A stretch of DNA of 64,000 nt from Megachile rotundata. Its lineage: Eukaryota; Arthropoda; Insecta; Hymenoptera; Megachilidae. A program made the position numbers and the translations under genes. Shown here in pieces: positions 52,763-64,000 of this stretch; within the stretch, counting starts at the first letter, position 1; the number at the start of each line of letters is the position of its first letter. Under the pieces are notes generated by a model. That model was given only the letters and a program-made list of their open reading frames with translations. It was not told the origin of the DNA and searched no databases. Where the stretch lies: the NCBI RefSeq assembly GCF_050947335.1, contig NC_134985.1, positions 17,537,190-17,601,189 of the forward strand, in the 5' to 3' direction.

Positions 52763-53747
52763 ATTCGTGTATACCGGAATTTCATGAATTTTAAACTTTT
52801 TTGGCATTCGTCAAATTTAAAACAGTAATTACCATGTATATGTTCTATATTACATATAACGCAGATGAAAAGCAATTATTAACAACTCGATATTATTTAA
52901 AATTATTTATTAGAACTTGGCGAAATCTTTAAAAGAAATATTAATGTTTAATCTAATCGTGTTAACGGTTAAGATAAGGACTGCGCTAATATCAAAACAT
53001 ATTTTTCAGAAAAATTATGTTCTGCTAAATGGCAGTCATAGAAAATTCGTTTCCGTTCTGGTCTATCAATCAACCGACACAGAGACGGGGAATTGTGCAA
53101 AGAGCGATTCAACAACCTTTGTTTCGTTCTACAGTGTGCACATAAAATGTTAAAACTTTAGCTTCTCTTATTTAATTGATATCTTATTTATTTATCGAAC
53201 TAAAAAAAAAACAGGAATAGAGATATTGATAAATCGAATGCGATGTTAATTTAACATGCTTGTGAATTATCTAAATGTGATTCATCATAACAAGGCATTA
53301 TTATGATTCATTTTAAACGTGAAATAATAAATAGTAAGCATATTGATACATTCATATGTTAGAAGCAACAAAGAAATAGGCGTCCTTCGATCTGTAATTA
53401 CAATATAATTTATTGCAATTGCTTTTTTGTGCTTAAAGAAGAACAGTCATTTGTTACTTCACGTTGAATATGACAGCTAGATCGGTGGCACTGTCATGAC
53501 AAAAAGTTGACATGTAAAATTAATGATGATTCATTTAATGCATTCAAACTTTGATTACCAGCAATGTTTAGCTTTTTGATCATGCATTTACAATACGCAT
53601 ACGATAAGTGCAAAGACTCAGTAGGATGAAACTAGGCATTTAAGATATCTCTATTACTGAACACGTGTAAAATTTTATGTTCTTGTTCAAATTTAACAAA
53701 CAATTTCACGCGCTTCGTGTCTTTATACGTATAATAAATTGTCCTTA

Positions 53748-54930
53748 AATTGTGTGACCCACGCTTTGATGTTAAATCGCTTGCATGTGACCCACGTCTC
53801 AATAATAAATTCCACGAGTAGTCCACGTATCAATGCTGAAGCGAATGAGTGACCCATACTAGGTTAATCGTATGAATGACCCACGTTATAACTTGAAATC
53901 GTGTGAGTGACCCATGCTGCAATTTTACATCACACGTGTGACCCACTCCACATTTAGATATCGCGAGTGACCCACGCACCAACTCAAAATCAGACGAGTG
54001 ATCCATGTTCTAACGTAAAGTTGTGCTGATGACCCACGCTTTAATTTGATATCACGTGAATGACCCATGTTACAAATTCAAATCACACGAGTGACCCACC
54101 CGCAAAACTTAGATATCGCAGGTGACCCACTCATCGGCGTAGAATCATATGGATGACCCACGCTCTAATGTGAAGTTATACTGATGACCCACGCTTTAAT
54201 TTGATATCGCGTGAATGACCCATGTTACAAATTCAAATCACACGAGTGACCCACCCGCAAAACTTAAATATCACAGGTGACCCACTCATCGGCGTAGAAT
54301 CATATGGATGACCCACGCTCTAACGTGAAGTTATACCGATGACCCACGCTTTAATTTGATATCGCGTGAACGACCCATGTTACAAATTCAAATCACACGA
54401 GTGACCCACCCGCAAAACTTAGATATCGCAGGTGACCCACTCATCGGCGTAGAATCATATGGATGACCCACGCTCTAACGTGAAGTTATATACGTGACCC
54501 ACGCTCTAATTTGAAATTGTGTGAGTGACCCACACCCAAAAGTTAGATATAATGAGTGACCCACGCCCGAAACTAAATTGAGCGAGTGACCCACGGTCTA
54601 ACGCGAAGTTGCAGGTCAATACATGTCCTAATTTGAAGTCACATGAGTGACCCACGCAGCACTCGTCTTAAATTGCACCAGTGACCCACGCCACAATGCC
54701 GAATCTTTCTAGTGACACTCTACTTCAATATCACACACATGACCCAAGCATAAATTTTAGATAACACAAGTGGCCTTCCTTTTACGTCGAGTGAGTGACC
54801 CACAGCTCGGCCCTGACTCGTGTGAATGACCCACATCTCAATCTCGAACAACGTGAATAATCTACGTTGAAATTCGAAATCGAGCAAATCGCCTACGCTT
54901 CGATTCTATATGACTCACGCCTAAATGCTT
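53748..54930. repeat. 31-bp TGACCCAC repeats in 155-bp higher order
   Basis: TGACCCAC (or TGACCCAT) recurs at 31-base steps about 30 times. Within 54,061-54,480 five different 31-bp monomers form a 155-bp higher-order unit: AGAATCATATGGATGACC starts at 54,141, 54,296 and 54,451, 155 bases apart. Flanking monomers are more diverged. The conserved core read on the minus strand is GTGGGTCA, containing GGGTCA, a nuclear-receptor-like half-site. Confidence 0.93.
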
Positions 54931-57769
54931 AACCAGTTGTGTGGCTCACGCTGGTTTTCGGAAATAGATCGAAAACGTCGGAAAATTTATTCGATCGATG
55001 ATCGTGAAAGAGTCGTTTATTTATCTGTGTTCATCGATACATCACGAACGTCAAACCGATGCAATACGCGGAGGTCACGAGCACAAGCGCTCAAGACGTA
55101 TGAATTATATTTTCGTACTTGCTCAACCTTGCGCGTCGACGCGGATAATTGCGTAAGCGTTTCGTTTATTAAATCAATACAAATACACACGAATTTTCTG
55201 TCGAATATATCGTTCTTGAATACTGTGCGCGTTGAGCTCGATAGATGCGTTGTTTGCAAATAAGAGATAGCAGAATAGTAATCTCGTGACTGCAGGCACG
55301 TGTATGCTTTTATTATCTGAATTATTGTCGAGCGTTCAGATATCTGAACACACGACTCGCGTTGACAAGTTTACCGGAAGGTTTTGCGTTTAAAAAACGA
55401 GTGCACAGTCTTCTAGTGTCACGAATTCTGTTTGTACGGCAACGAACTCTCCGTACAAATATTTTTTTCCTCAAACGTACTATCGTCGTGAGATTAGTTT
55501 TGTTCTTTCTTAATAAACGCTTAACCTTCTACTTTTCAAGTTCAATGTTAATCGGGAATACCACTCGGGTATTTTCCTCGTTAATCGACACGTCGCATTA
55601 TTCATAGCCACGGTGTATATATTATTTAATTCCTCGTCATTAATGTCAATGCGGTTTCGTAGCGGGAGTCGAACTTCGGAGAGAAAACTTATGGTCTTTG
55701 AAGGTGCATCGACATTGAATCGCTCGTGATAGTTCTTGAACACGGCCAATGTTCGCTATAAAACTTTCTAAAAATTCGCGGAATGGGATTTGCTTTCTTC
55801 TCCGGAAACAGAGTGAAAGCGATTCTTTTTTCCTCCATTTTTTGTTCTCTTTTCTTACTTAATTAACAATTACGGAATACATTGTATTTCATCGGTGATA
55901 AATATCTAAGTTCCTGCACATTTGTATCTATAATTGATCGATTATCTAAGATATATCGGAGCTTATCTCATCGCGCTCGATTCCCCGGATATCACTGGAT
56001 TTATCCGCTATTACGATCTAAGGACATATGATGTAACTACATTTACAGAATATTCTAAATCTACGTTGTGTTTAGGTATAAAGATTTAGAAATTTTAAGA
56101 CAAGTATCTGCGTATGACGCACACGACGGTATAATTTCACAGTCATTACGTTATGTTTGTTTTAACGAAGCGAATCGACGTTCGTTTTTGGAAAGGTAAA
56201 ATATTGTAGATGAAACACTTAGATGGTAATGTGGTTTTCGATACGGCCGAAAGAAGAAGATGGAAAGTATGTACCTGATCCGTGGAGTAATTCTTGCGCA
56301 AAGTAACATACTACCACGCTTTTGCAATCGCTTCGCAACTACAGTTGAGAAATCACGAAAAAGATATCTCGCGAATATAGTAATAAACGATGCGTTCGAA
56401 AATATTGCATCCATCGGTTATCGGTAATTAGTCTCCTCGACGAGGGGCATTTATCGTCCTTGTAAGAAGACGTTAACTGTTGACGAATGAGTCGATAAAC
56501 AAGGGGAATCTTGGAAAATAATTTGTCTTGACGAAACGAGATAGGAGAAGAATACGAAGTTAGAGACAAACGAGCGACAGACGGGTCAGGGTAATCTGTC
56601 GAGTGAATCAGATCATTCGTGGTTCAAGATCATTGCGTTTCAATGATTGAAGTACTTGTAGTTATTTCTCAAGCTGTCAAGTGTTATTTACCATTTTTAT
56701 CACCGATGTTATATTTCATATTCGATACTTGACGTGGCGCTTAACATCTTACATTGCCACTTTATACAATTAATACGACATTGATGTTAATAAAGTATAT
56801 TACTATTTGATATTTGTTTTATTATGCATCGTGCGCGTGCACAATTATCTTTTAAATCCGTGTTTCATCCGATCGAGGTTCAAAGTTCTTAGACGACAAA
56901 AATCGAAGAGGAAAAATTGTATTATCATATATTGCGTCTTTCACTGTTACGTGACAATCGATGATTGTACCATTTTCCCTGTCAGCATACCGTTACAGCA
57001 TGTAGACTCTGTTCGGTACAATATACTCTTTGTACGTAATTGTTTATTACTGTCGAACGGTGCAGTACTTTAACCTTGTAAAATCGACAAACACAACCTT
57101 GGAAACGTGTTGTTATAGTTATCGAAAGTAATCGGAGTGAGCTGTCGATTGGAGACCACGTGCGAACGATTCTTGTTTCGAATACTGTAACGAAGAAAAA
57201 AAGTCACCGGACCGTGGTAGAGTTTCATGAATAATTTCCATAGAGTTTCGTATTCTTGCTTAATCGACATCATGCGTCACGTCATATTGCCAAAACAACA
57301 TTGGCGAAAGTTTACCAGTTAATCCTAGAACTCGTCTCTTACTTTCCAAACATTATTCCGATTGATTATCGTTCTATTCGACCGAGAAGAATTTTGATTA
57401 TAAAATAAATATCCTGAAAGCGATTTTATATCTTATAGCAAATCACGCACAATCTTATCTTTGATCATCGCGCATTTAAATACCAGCACTTATTAATCAA
57501 ATCGTTATTATAACTCCTAAAGAATGTGTGTACTATATCAATATGGATTATTCCTAGCTTTCTAGATCACTAGATTGCAGTATCTCTATACACGAATGTC
57601 TTCGAGATTTCACTATCTCTATCTGCGTAACTATAGATAACTAGTACTCATAAATCTAAATGTTCTTAGATCTCAAATGTTGCTGGATTCAAAACTTTCT
57701 AGATCGCAGATGACTCTAAACCCAAAATGCCCCTAGCACGAAAATATCACTGAATCCAAAAAGGTCTCT
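54931..57769. other. Gene-free CpG-richer region
   Basis: No coding exon with family resemblance. Many TCGA/CGAT words. Short open frames on both strands have no splice-consistent continuation. Possible introns or regulatory DNA of the ABCG-like gene. Confidence 0.4.
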
Positions 57770-58510
57770 AAATATGAAATGTTACTAGATCGACAATTTC
57801 CATAGAACCAAAATTTCCCCAGATCGAAATTTTCCGAGTTCCGAATTCCCTTAGTTCTAAATTTTCCTAGTTCCAAATTCCCCTAGTTCCAAATTCCCCT
57901 GGTTCCAAATTCTCATAGTTCCAAATTTCCCTAGTTCCGAATTCCCCTAGTTCCCAATTTCCCTAGTTCCAAATTTCCCTGATTCCAAATTCCCGTGGTC
58001 CCAAATTCCCCATGTTCCAAATTCCCCTAGTTCCAAATTTCCCTAGTTCCAAATCTCCCTAGTTCCAAATCCCCCAAGTTCCAAATTCCTCTAGTTCCAA
58101 ATTGCTCTAGTTCCAAATTCCCTTAGTTCCAAATTCCTCTAGTCCCAAATTCCCCTAGTTCCAAATTTTCCTAGTCCCAAATTTCCCTAGTTCCAAATTC
58201 CCCTAGTTCCAAATTCTCCTAGTTCCAAATTCCTCTAGTTTCAAATTCCCTTAGTTCCAAATTCCTCTAGTCCCAAATTCCCCAAGTTCCAAATTTTCCT
58301 AGTTCCAAATTTCCCTAGCCTCAAATTCCCCTAGTTCCAAAGTCCCCTAGTCCCAAATTCCCCTAGTTCTAAATTCCCCTAGTTCAAAATTCCGTTAGAT
58401 CAAAATTTTCCTCGATCGAAATTCCCCTACTTCAAAATTCCCTTAGATCAAAATTTCCCTCGATCGAAATTTTTCTAAGCCGAAATTTCCCTAGATCCTA
58501 ATTATCCTCA
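57770..58510. repeat. 16-bp minisatellite CCCTAGTTCCAAATTC
   Basis: Tens of tandem copies of a 16-bp unit CCCTAGTTCCAAATTC with point changes (CCCCTAG/TCCTCTAG/CCCAAG, TTCC/TCCC). The edges decay into units with AGATCGAAATTTTCC and AGATCAAAATTTCC. Confidence 0.95.
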
Positions 58511-60476
58511 GATCCCTATATCCATATAGTCCTGTAGTCAAGTTAGTGATACAATAAAAAATTGAAATTTCGAATCGAACGATCAACCCGTAATGAAAAG
58601 TTTTAACAGTTTTTAAAGCATATGCTGATCGGTATGTTAATTTATCGTTGACAGTAATTACTCCATGACTGTGTGGTTAGTCTCATAGTGCAGACAAATT
58701 AGTGATTAAAATTATCTCCTCGCATCGTTTACCCGTGACAAGGAGCAATAGGTCAATTTAACATATCAAAGACTCTTGCACGTTTTTACTGTTCAATATA
58801 ATTTTATGATTCGTCGTTCGATTAGAATTATTTTCTAGTACACCGATGACACTTTACCGATGACGCGATTGGTCTTTCCGCGAGAAGTTTACGCGGCACT
58901 TTAATCGTCGGTTCGATAAAGATGTCATCGGGCATTTGCATAGCCCGCAGATTTCATTTGAAACGCTTAGCATTACGTTCGCGCAAATTCAGTGGTTAAA
59001 AACTAATGCATCCGAGTGAATATTTATGAGGCGTTCTTATTAGATTGTTGCTAGTAGGTAATTTCGAAATGACCGGAATAATAATTTCTTGGCTAAAAAT
59101 GAGAGAATAAAAATGACATATTCGACGCTTTGTTGATATTCTTCGTATAAAATGACTGGCACTTCGTTAGAATCGACTGTACGTGCTAATTTGTTCAATC
59201 ATCGTATTCTATATTGAGATTAATTCATTACTCCTCGATAACGCTTCGGGACTAATAATATGATTTAATAATCTGCCGCATAAATTATAGTGCATTTTAA
59301 TGACAACGCATTATTGACTGTGCACAAATTTAATTTACCGTCTTGTCACTTCGCATTATTCGCTCCGATATCGTACCTGATGAAAAGAACTGTTTCTTTC
59401 TCGATGATAAAATTAAATTCAGAACGTTAGACTGATGATCCTCCGCGTGTCATCGGATTGAATTTCGCACGATTAATCGGTGAGCAGCGAAGTGAAAAAT
59501 CGAACGAGACGGGTTTATAACCTCTGAAAGTCGTTATTAAGATTTGTCTAATGAAAGAAACTAGTCGTGTCGTAATAGTTAGCAAAACCGGTCGAAACTT
59601 CTTGCCAAAGGTTGAAAAAGAGATATGCAAGGTGCATGGATTGTCCTTGAGTTTGGATTCTGGAATTTCACTCGTTAATTATATTGTTCGGAAACTAATC
59701 TTTCGCATAACTTATAAATAGTTACACGAATGGCTATTTTAAACTGGTTATAAGATGAGATCATGATAAAATGATCACGATTAAGATCGTAATTGGCAGA
59801 TACATTTGTAAGACACATTTTATTAGATCTTAGAATATTATATAATTTATGTAGACATAATCATAGGACTTCAAATTTAATAAATAAGTACAATTAGTAC
59901 AATTTTATCACACTTTTATGTCATCAATTTGTGTTAGAATTTCACGTCTTGGTCGCGACTTACAATTGACAACCGTGCGTAAATTGATATGCTACAAGTG
60001 CATTTCACGATTTATATCAATTTCTGTTAGACTATATATTTCGCAATCGGTCATTGTTCTCTCTAACTGGCACTCGTCCACTCAGCATTAAGGCTATCGA
60101 TGAAAGCTATATGCGGTATCAACGAAATCTCAAGTCTCAAATCAATGTACCACGAGTGCTATTTTGCGATACCTATATGTCACGAAATCGTGTCAGACTT
60201 TCTACGTGTCGAAATCGGTAATTTTACAAGAACCCAGTATCTCCGCCAAGATATTCATCTCTTCGTTTTTTCCGTTTCAGAGGGGCGCAATTATGCGAGA
60301 ACTATAAGCAGCTGGATATCGGTAATCGTGGTTCAATCAAGCGAAAAGAACGTGAAAGAATCCTAGTTGGTGCTAGACATGCTACTAAAGACGTAGCTCG
60401 CAGCGAAGCTAAAGAAACCGTTTCCACGCGAAGAAACAACCGAAAGTGATCTGAGTTGATATATACGGATCGAAAA
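58511..60476. other. Region upstream of ABCG-like first exon
   Basis: No supported coding exon. It is likely to contain promoter and 5' UTR of the exon at 60,477. AT-rich with scattered CpG words. Confidence 0.4.
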
Positions 60477-60696
60477 ATGACCACACCGCCGCACTGTTCA
60501 CCGTCCAGATCGTCGCTCAGCTGTTGTCAAATCGATCACAGCAGCCACGACGATGTTCACGGAGTGACTATCGCCGCGAAGGAAGATTATTTCTTTCAAG
60601 AGAAGCATTCTTTTCCGAAGAGACCCGAGGTGGATCTTGCCTTCTTCGATGTGCGGTACGCGGTTAAGGAATGGAGCCTACGACACATCAGACCGA
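60477..60696 (+). CDS. First coding exon of a putative ABCG transporter
   Basis: A single exon from ATG 60,477 to the donor AGACCGA/gtaagt at 60,697, 73 codons plus one base. It begins MTTPPHCSPSRSSLSCCQID and ends with RPEVDLAFFDVRYAVKEWSL followed by RHIRP. The pattern hydrophobic-x-F-x-DV-x-Y-x-V-K is typical of the strand just before the ATP-binding domain of ABCG half-transporters (sterol, pigment or hormone export; insect relatives include white, E23 and Atet). The Walker A and other motifs are not in the window, so the next exons would be beyond 64,000 after a long intron. It could be an unrelated protein; the call rests on about 25 residues. Confidence 0.5.
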
Positions 60697-60734
60697 GTAA
60701 GTTCATTATTTACTAGAGATATGGAGAACCTCGA

Positions 60735-61240
60735 AGCCGTTAGAATTCGATACTGCTGGAATTCCATTTTTCCAATTCGGAATTCATGGAATTCCACTCG
60801 TTAGAGTTCAATACTCTTGGAATTCCATTTCAGGAACTCGGAATTCATGGAATTCCACCCGTTGGAATTCGATACTCTTGGAATTCCATTTTTCGAACTT
60901 GGAATTCATGGAATTCCACTCGTTAGAATTCGATACTGCTGGAATTCCATTTTTCGAATTCGGAATTCCTGGAATTGCACTACCTAGAATTCAATACTGT
61001 TAGAATTTTATTTTCGAATTCGGAATTCCATCCGTTAAAATTCGATACTCCTGGAATTCCATTCCACCAATACAATTAAATTTACTCACAGTTCCACCCG
61101 TCAGAATTCGATGTGGATGGAATTCCATTCTTCTGAAATTCGATGTCTCCGATACGCAGTGTAATAGAATTTGGATCAGAATTCCACATTTTGCGACTTC
61201 GACGTCTTTGTAATTCAATATTCCCATAATTCAACGTCTT
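60735..61240. repeat. 61-bp GGAATTCC repeat array
   Basis: GGAATTCCATTT recurs at 61-base steps (60,758, 60,819, 60,880, 60,941), with a second GGAATTCCAC inside each unit and GAATTCGATACT words. Copies degrade after about 61,060. The array starts about 40 bases into the intron after the ABCG-like exon. Confidence 0.93.
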
Positions 61241-61953
61241 GAAATTCGACACCACTTATTACAACGTCCTAATAACTCCGTATAAATATTAATCATTTCT
61301 ACAATAATAATTGTATAATTATAATTTTCGCGCGTAACTGATGTTATGAATATTTGTACATGTCACGTAATTATGTTTATCAATTCAAATTAAACGCATG
61401 ACAGTTCAATATAACGTCCTAATGCACATAATTAATTTATATGCAGACGATTATACGTGTATCAATTTTTTTCCTTGTACCTCGTTATTTTTTTCAAACG
61501 CGCAATTTGCATAGAAGAGTTTCATGAACGGTAGAACTAACCGTGCTTCTCCTTTCACGCGAAGTCGTATCCTTTCGAAGCGATTCCTCTCCGTCGAATT
61601 ACGACTCTTTCTGCCAGCTTCTAATGGAAAGAGAGCTCTTTTCAAAATCATCGGCCACTTTCTCCGTTGAGAACTTTCTTCGCCACTTGCTGGACCACTT
61701 CCATCGCTTTCTCCCGGCTGACCTTAAATACGCCTGGTAAAAACTAGTGGAAACACGCGCGAGATCCGCACGCTCCTGACCCGTACAGTTTTATCGAACA
61801 CTGACCTATGACTAAACGACCATAACCTTTGAGAAAATCACAAGCGAAACGCATACACAGGCGATGGGTATCTTGACTCGATTGCTTGCTCCATACTTTC
61901 GTGTACAATTACTTAAATAATAAGTACTAAAAGGTAATATAAAAGGGAATGGT
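61241..61953. other. Intronic or intergenic DNA
   Basis: No repeat or supported exon. Short open frames around 61,540-61,740 on both strands show no family resemblance. Confidence 0.4.
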
Positions 61954-61962
61954 TGACACTAA

Positions 61963-62384
61963 GAAAGAGTAGGAATACAAGAGGCAACACTTCGGGGAGT
62001 AGCTTTGACGTTAGGAAAATACTGTCCCTTACATTGCTTGTGCTAACCTGGCGGGCAATTTAAAATTAATTTCATGTCAGTCTCAAATTAGAACTCTATC
62101 GTGAATTTTCTTTATATTACTAATGTTAGCTTTTGAAGTATTTACAAAGAATAACTTATAAAGAGATGATCAACCATCGCAAGAACATACAGATGAATGT
62201 GCAACAGAGAAATGACAAACTATTTATTAGAAATAAATTATTATTGCCGCCAATAATAGACCGCCATACTTGCGCAGTATGCGCATGCGCATTTCGTATC
62301 GCGCTAAAATAGTACCTCCACCCTCTGTCTCTCTAAAAAGTAGTTTCCTTGTCAAGTGTCGCCTCTTGTTGTATCCCTACTCTT
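61963..62384. mobile_element. Short MITE-like element with inverted ends
   Basis: The left arm AAAGAGTAGGAATACAAGAG with GCAACACTT (61,964-61,992) matches, inverted, the right arm AAGTGTCGCCTCTTG, TTGTATCCCTACTCTTT (62,354-62,385) with a few changes and a 3-base indel. Directly outside are TGACACTAA (61,954-61,962) and TGACGCTAA (62,385-62,393), a possible target-site duplication with one mismatch; the exact edge is uncertain by a base or two. It is non-coding inside and carries a TGCGCATGCGCA palindrome at 62,280-62,291. Confidence 0.55.
62280..62291. promoter_or_regulatory. NRF1/ewg-like palindrome TGCGCATGCGCA
   Basis: Perfect 12-bp palindrome near GACCGCCATACTTGCGCAG. It is located inside the MITE-like element, so it may be part of the mobile element and not a host promoter. 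Confidence 0.45.
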
Positions 62385-62393
62385 TGACGCTAA

Positions 62394-64000
62394 TCTTCGG
62401 CACTTTGGAACCGCGTGTACAAGTTGTGGATGCTGATTCATTAAAGTCAAAGATTATTCGATGCAACAAAAATGGTGCGTGTTATTAAATACATTTCGTT
62501 TTAGTGTAAGAGTTCAAGGCAATTTGTGTATACGTGTCAGTACTTTACTCTTTTCGAACATTCGAGTTGTGGCTATCTCATGTTTCCCTCGATTGTGTAA
62601 ACAAGTTCGATTATTAAATATTGTGTCGTGACCTTTCGGTAGCGTGTAAAATGTCAGATAAGCGAATCGAAGTTCGTTCGCGTTTGTTATTGCAGATTTC
62701 AAGGGAGATCGAAATTGACGATGTACTTGGATTTATGAAAGGGATCCACTCAACGTGCTCGATGAATCGTAAAATGTTATTGCACGCGTTGTCTCGCGTT
62801 ATCGTGTTATTGTGCATTGTTCCTTTTCCTCTCGCTGGCGATTACAGAACAATTCTTTAATTAATTACAGATTCTGTTCGATTCGTTGCAGCTTGCAACG
62901 CGCGTAAACTTGTTCTTTCCAGAAAATTATAGTCTTGTCAGAAGAATCATTGAATCTTAATCGAGTTAAAGATGCGCGTTCACTAATTAATTTACATTAA
63001 TTTGCATTAATAATTAAATAGGGGAAGATATTATTTAATTTTCGAATTTTTAATTATATTATACGTCATTACTGTTTTCTTATGAAAATTTTTGAGAATT
63101 GGAAATTATTTAAATTTTAGTAGAAATTTGCGATGTCTCAAAAACATTTTAGGTTAATTTTTAACATTTACCAAGAGTCTTACATATTCATAAATATTTT
63201 AGATTAAGTCTTAACATTTAGCAAGAATTCTACATATTTTGTTAAAAAATTTCGATCTGAATGTAAATTTTCGAAGTCTAAGCATGAGTTTCCAAAATCT
63301 CAGCAGAAATATACTCTGTCATTGCAAGCATCTCATACTTCGATCTTCGATTCCAAACAGCGATCATGTACAGAAACGATTAATCGCACAAAGCAGTCGA
63401 TCGGTTGAAAAACTTTTTTCCTTATCAAGACTGTCGCGATTATCGTGTTTTCTTGCACGTACGCCGGTAAATCAGCAAACGTACGTGGAGTTCAGTTGGT
63501 CGCATCCGTTCTCGAGGAAATTCTTGTATTATTCATGGTTCGGCAAAGGAAGAGATACGTCATCGACGACGACGTTCAAATCACGATCGTTCAATGAATG
63601 ATTGGTCCGATATCGGATTCGATAATCTCGAATATTTTCGATTATATCGCGGGTTCGATTGTCATCGATATTTGGGAGATATTAACTCTTTGCACTCGCA
63701 AGATGACTCACGCTCATCATTCATTTTGTCACAATAATTTGAAATTAATATTTTTTAATTGAAGTACACAATATTATATCAATTATTATATATTAATAAT
63801 TACTTAATTTTTTAGTGTTATATGGTGTACAAATATAGTGAATAATGGCAATTAATAAAATGTTTTGTGATTTATAGGTTAGTGTCTGACAACAAGATAA
63901 CTTTTAAGACTGCTTCTATGGCAGTCGATGTTAATGAACTTTCAGTTAATACGTTAAGATATTTGTTAGTATCGTTGAGACGTACGCGACCGCTGATCCC
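62394..64000. other. Gene-free end of window
   Basis: No supported exon. An open frame runs from an acceptor-like TTTATAG at about 63,877 to the window end (contains MAVDVNELSVNTLRYLLVSL), but it does not join the ABCG-like exon in phase and has no family I recognise. Confidence 0.35.

Larger units (their letters stand above)
50707..53747. other. Gene-free region, CpG-richer
   Basis: No supported exon. It contains two GCGCATGCGC-type palindromes (51,240-51,250 and 52,751-52,762) in locally GC-rich patches that could be promoters or non-coding first exons of a downstream gene. The CpG word count is clearly higher than in the left half of the window. Confidence 0.45.

Noticed and set aside
53748..58510. 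CRISPR-like regular repeats
   Set aside because: The 31-bp and 16-bp arrays have no unique spacers of constant length between identical repeats, and the DNA is eukaryotic; they are minisatellites.
63878..64000. Open frame at window end as second ABCG exon
   Set aside because: Joining it to the donor at 60,697 gives an immediate stop, and it has no Walker A or other ABC motif.

Overview
The window looks like nuclear DNA of an insect, most likely a hymenopteran (bee, wasp or ant). It is very AT-rich, its genes are split by short introns with GT/AG borders, it carries TTAGG-type repeats, and its proteins match animal families. This is inference from the sequence; no database was searched.

From about 3.4 to 42.5 kb lies a compact gene-rich block. 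In order it holds: a ZYG11B-type CUL2 substrate receptor (-, 3425-6595); a PP2C-like protein related to Drosophila CG9801 (+, 8218-10216); a large Gln/Asn/Ser-rich BICRA/GLTSCR1-type subunit of the non-canonical BAF chromatin remodeller (+, 12591-21327); a four-helix MARVEL-like membrane protein (+, 26209-28157); an unrecognised 664-residue protein (-, 32448-35162); a secreted KPFGPM-repeat protein with two alternative C-termini (+, 35851-38328); and the GPI-anchor ethanolamine-phosphate transferase PIGO (-, 39081-42529). Exon chains were built by hand. In each complete gene the phases close and the coding length is a multiple of three. The genes look like independent housekeeping or secretory genes, some sharing divergent promoters, not one pathway.

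From 42,902 to 50,698 is the most unusual object. It is a 7.8 kb element with 15-bp terminal inverted repeats starting CAGTG and a perfect 8-bp target-site duplication (GATTACAT on both sides), the signature of a hAT-type DNA transposon. It has no visible transposase. It is filled with satellite DNA: TA tracts, two inverted arms of a 60-72 bp repeat, and between them 33-bp and 142-bp arrays built from TTAGG/GGTTAGGT words.

From 50.7 to 64 kb the DNA is richer in CpG and nearly gene-free. It holds three further tandem-repeat families (31/155 bp, 16 bp, 61 bp), a short MITE-like element, and at 60,477-60,696 what looks like the first coding exon of an ABCG-type transporter whose remaining exons lie outside the window. 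A separate 473-bp MITE-like element lies at 24,113-24,585.
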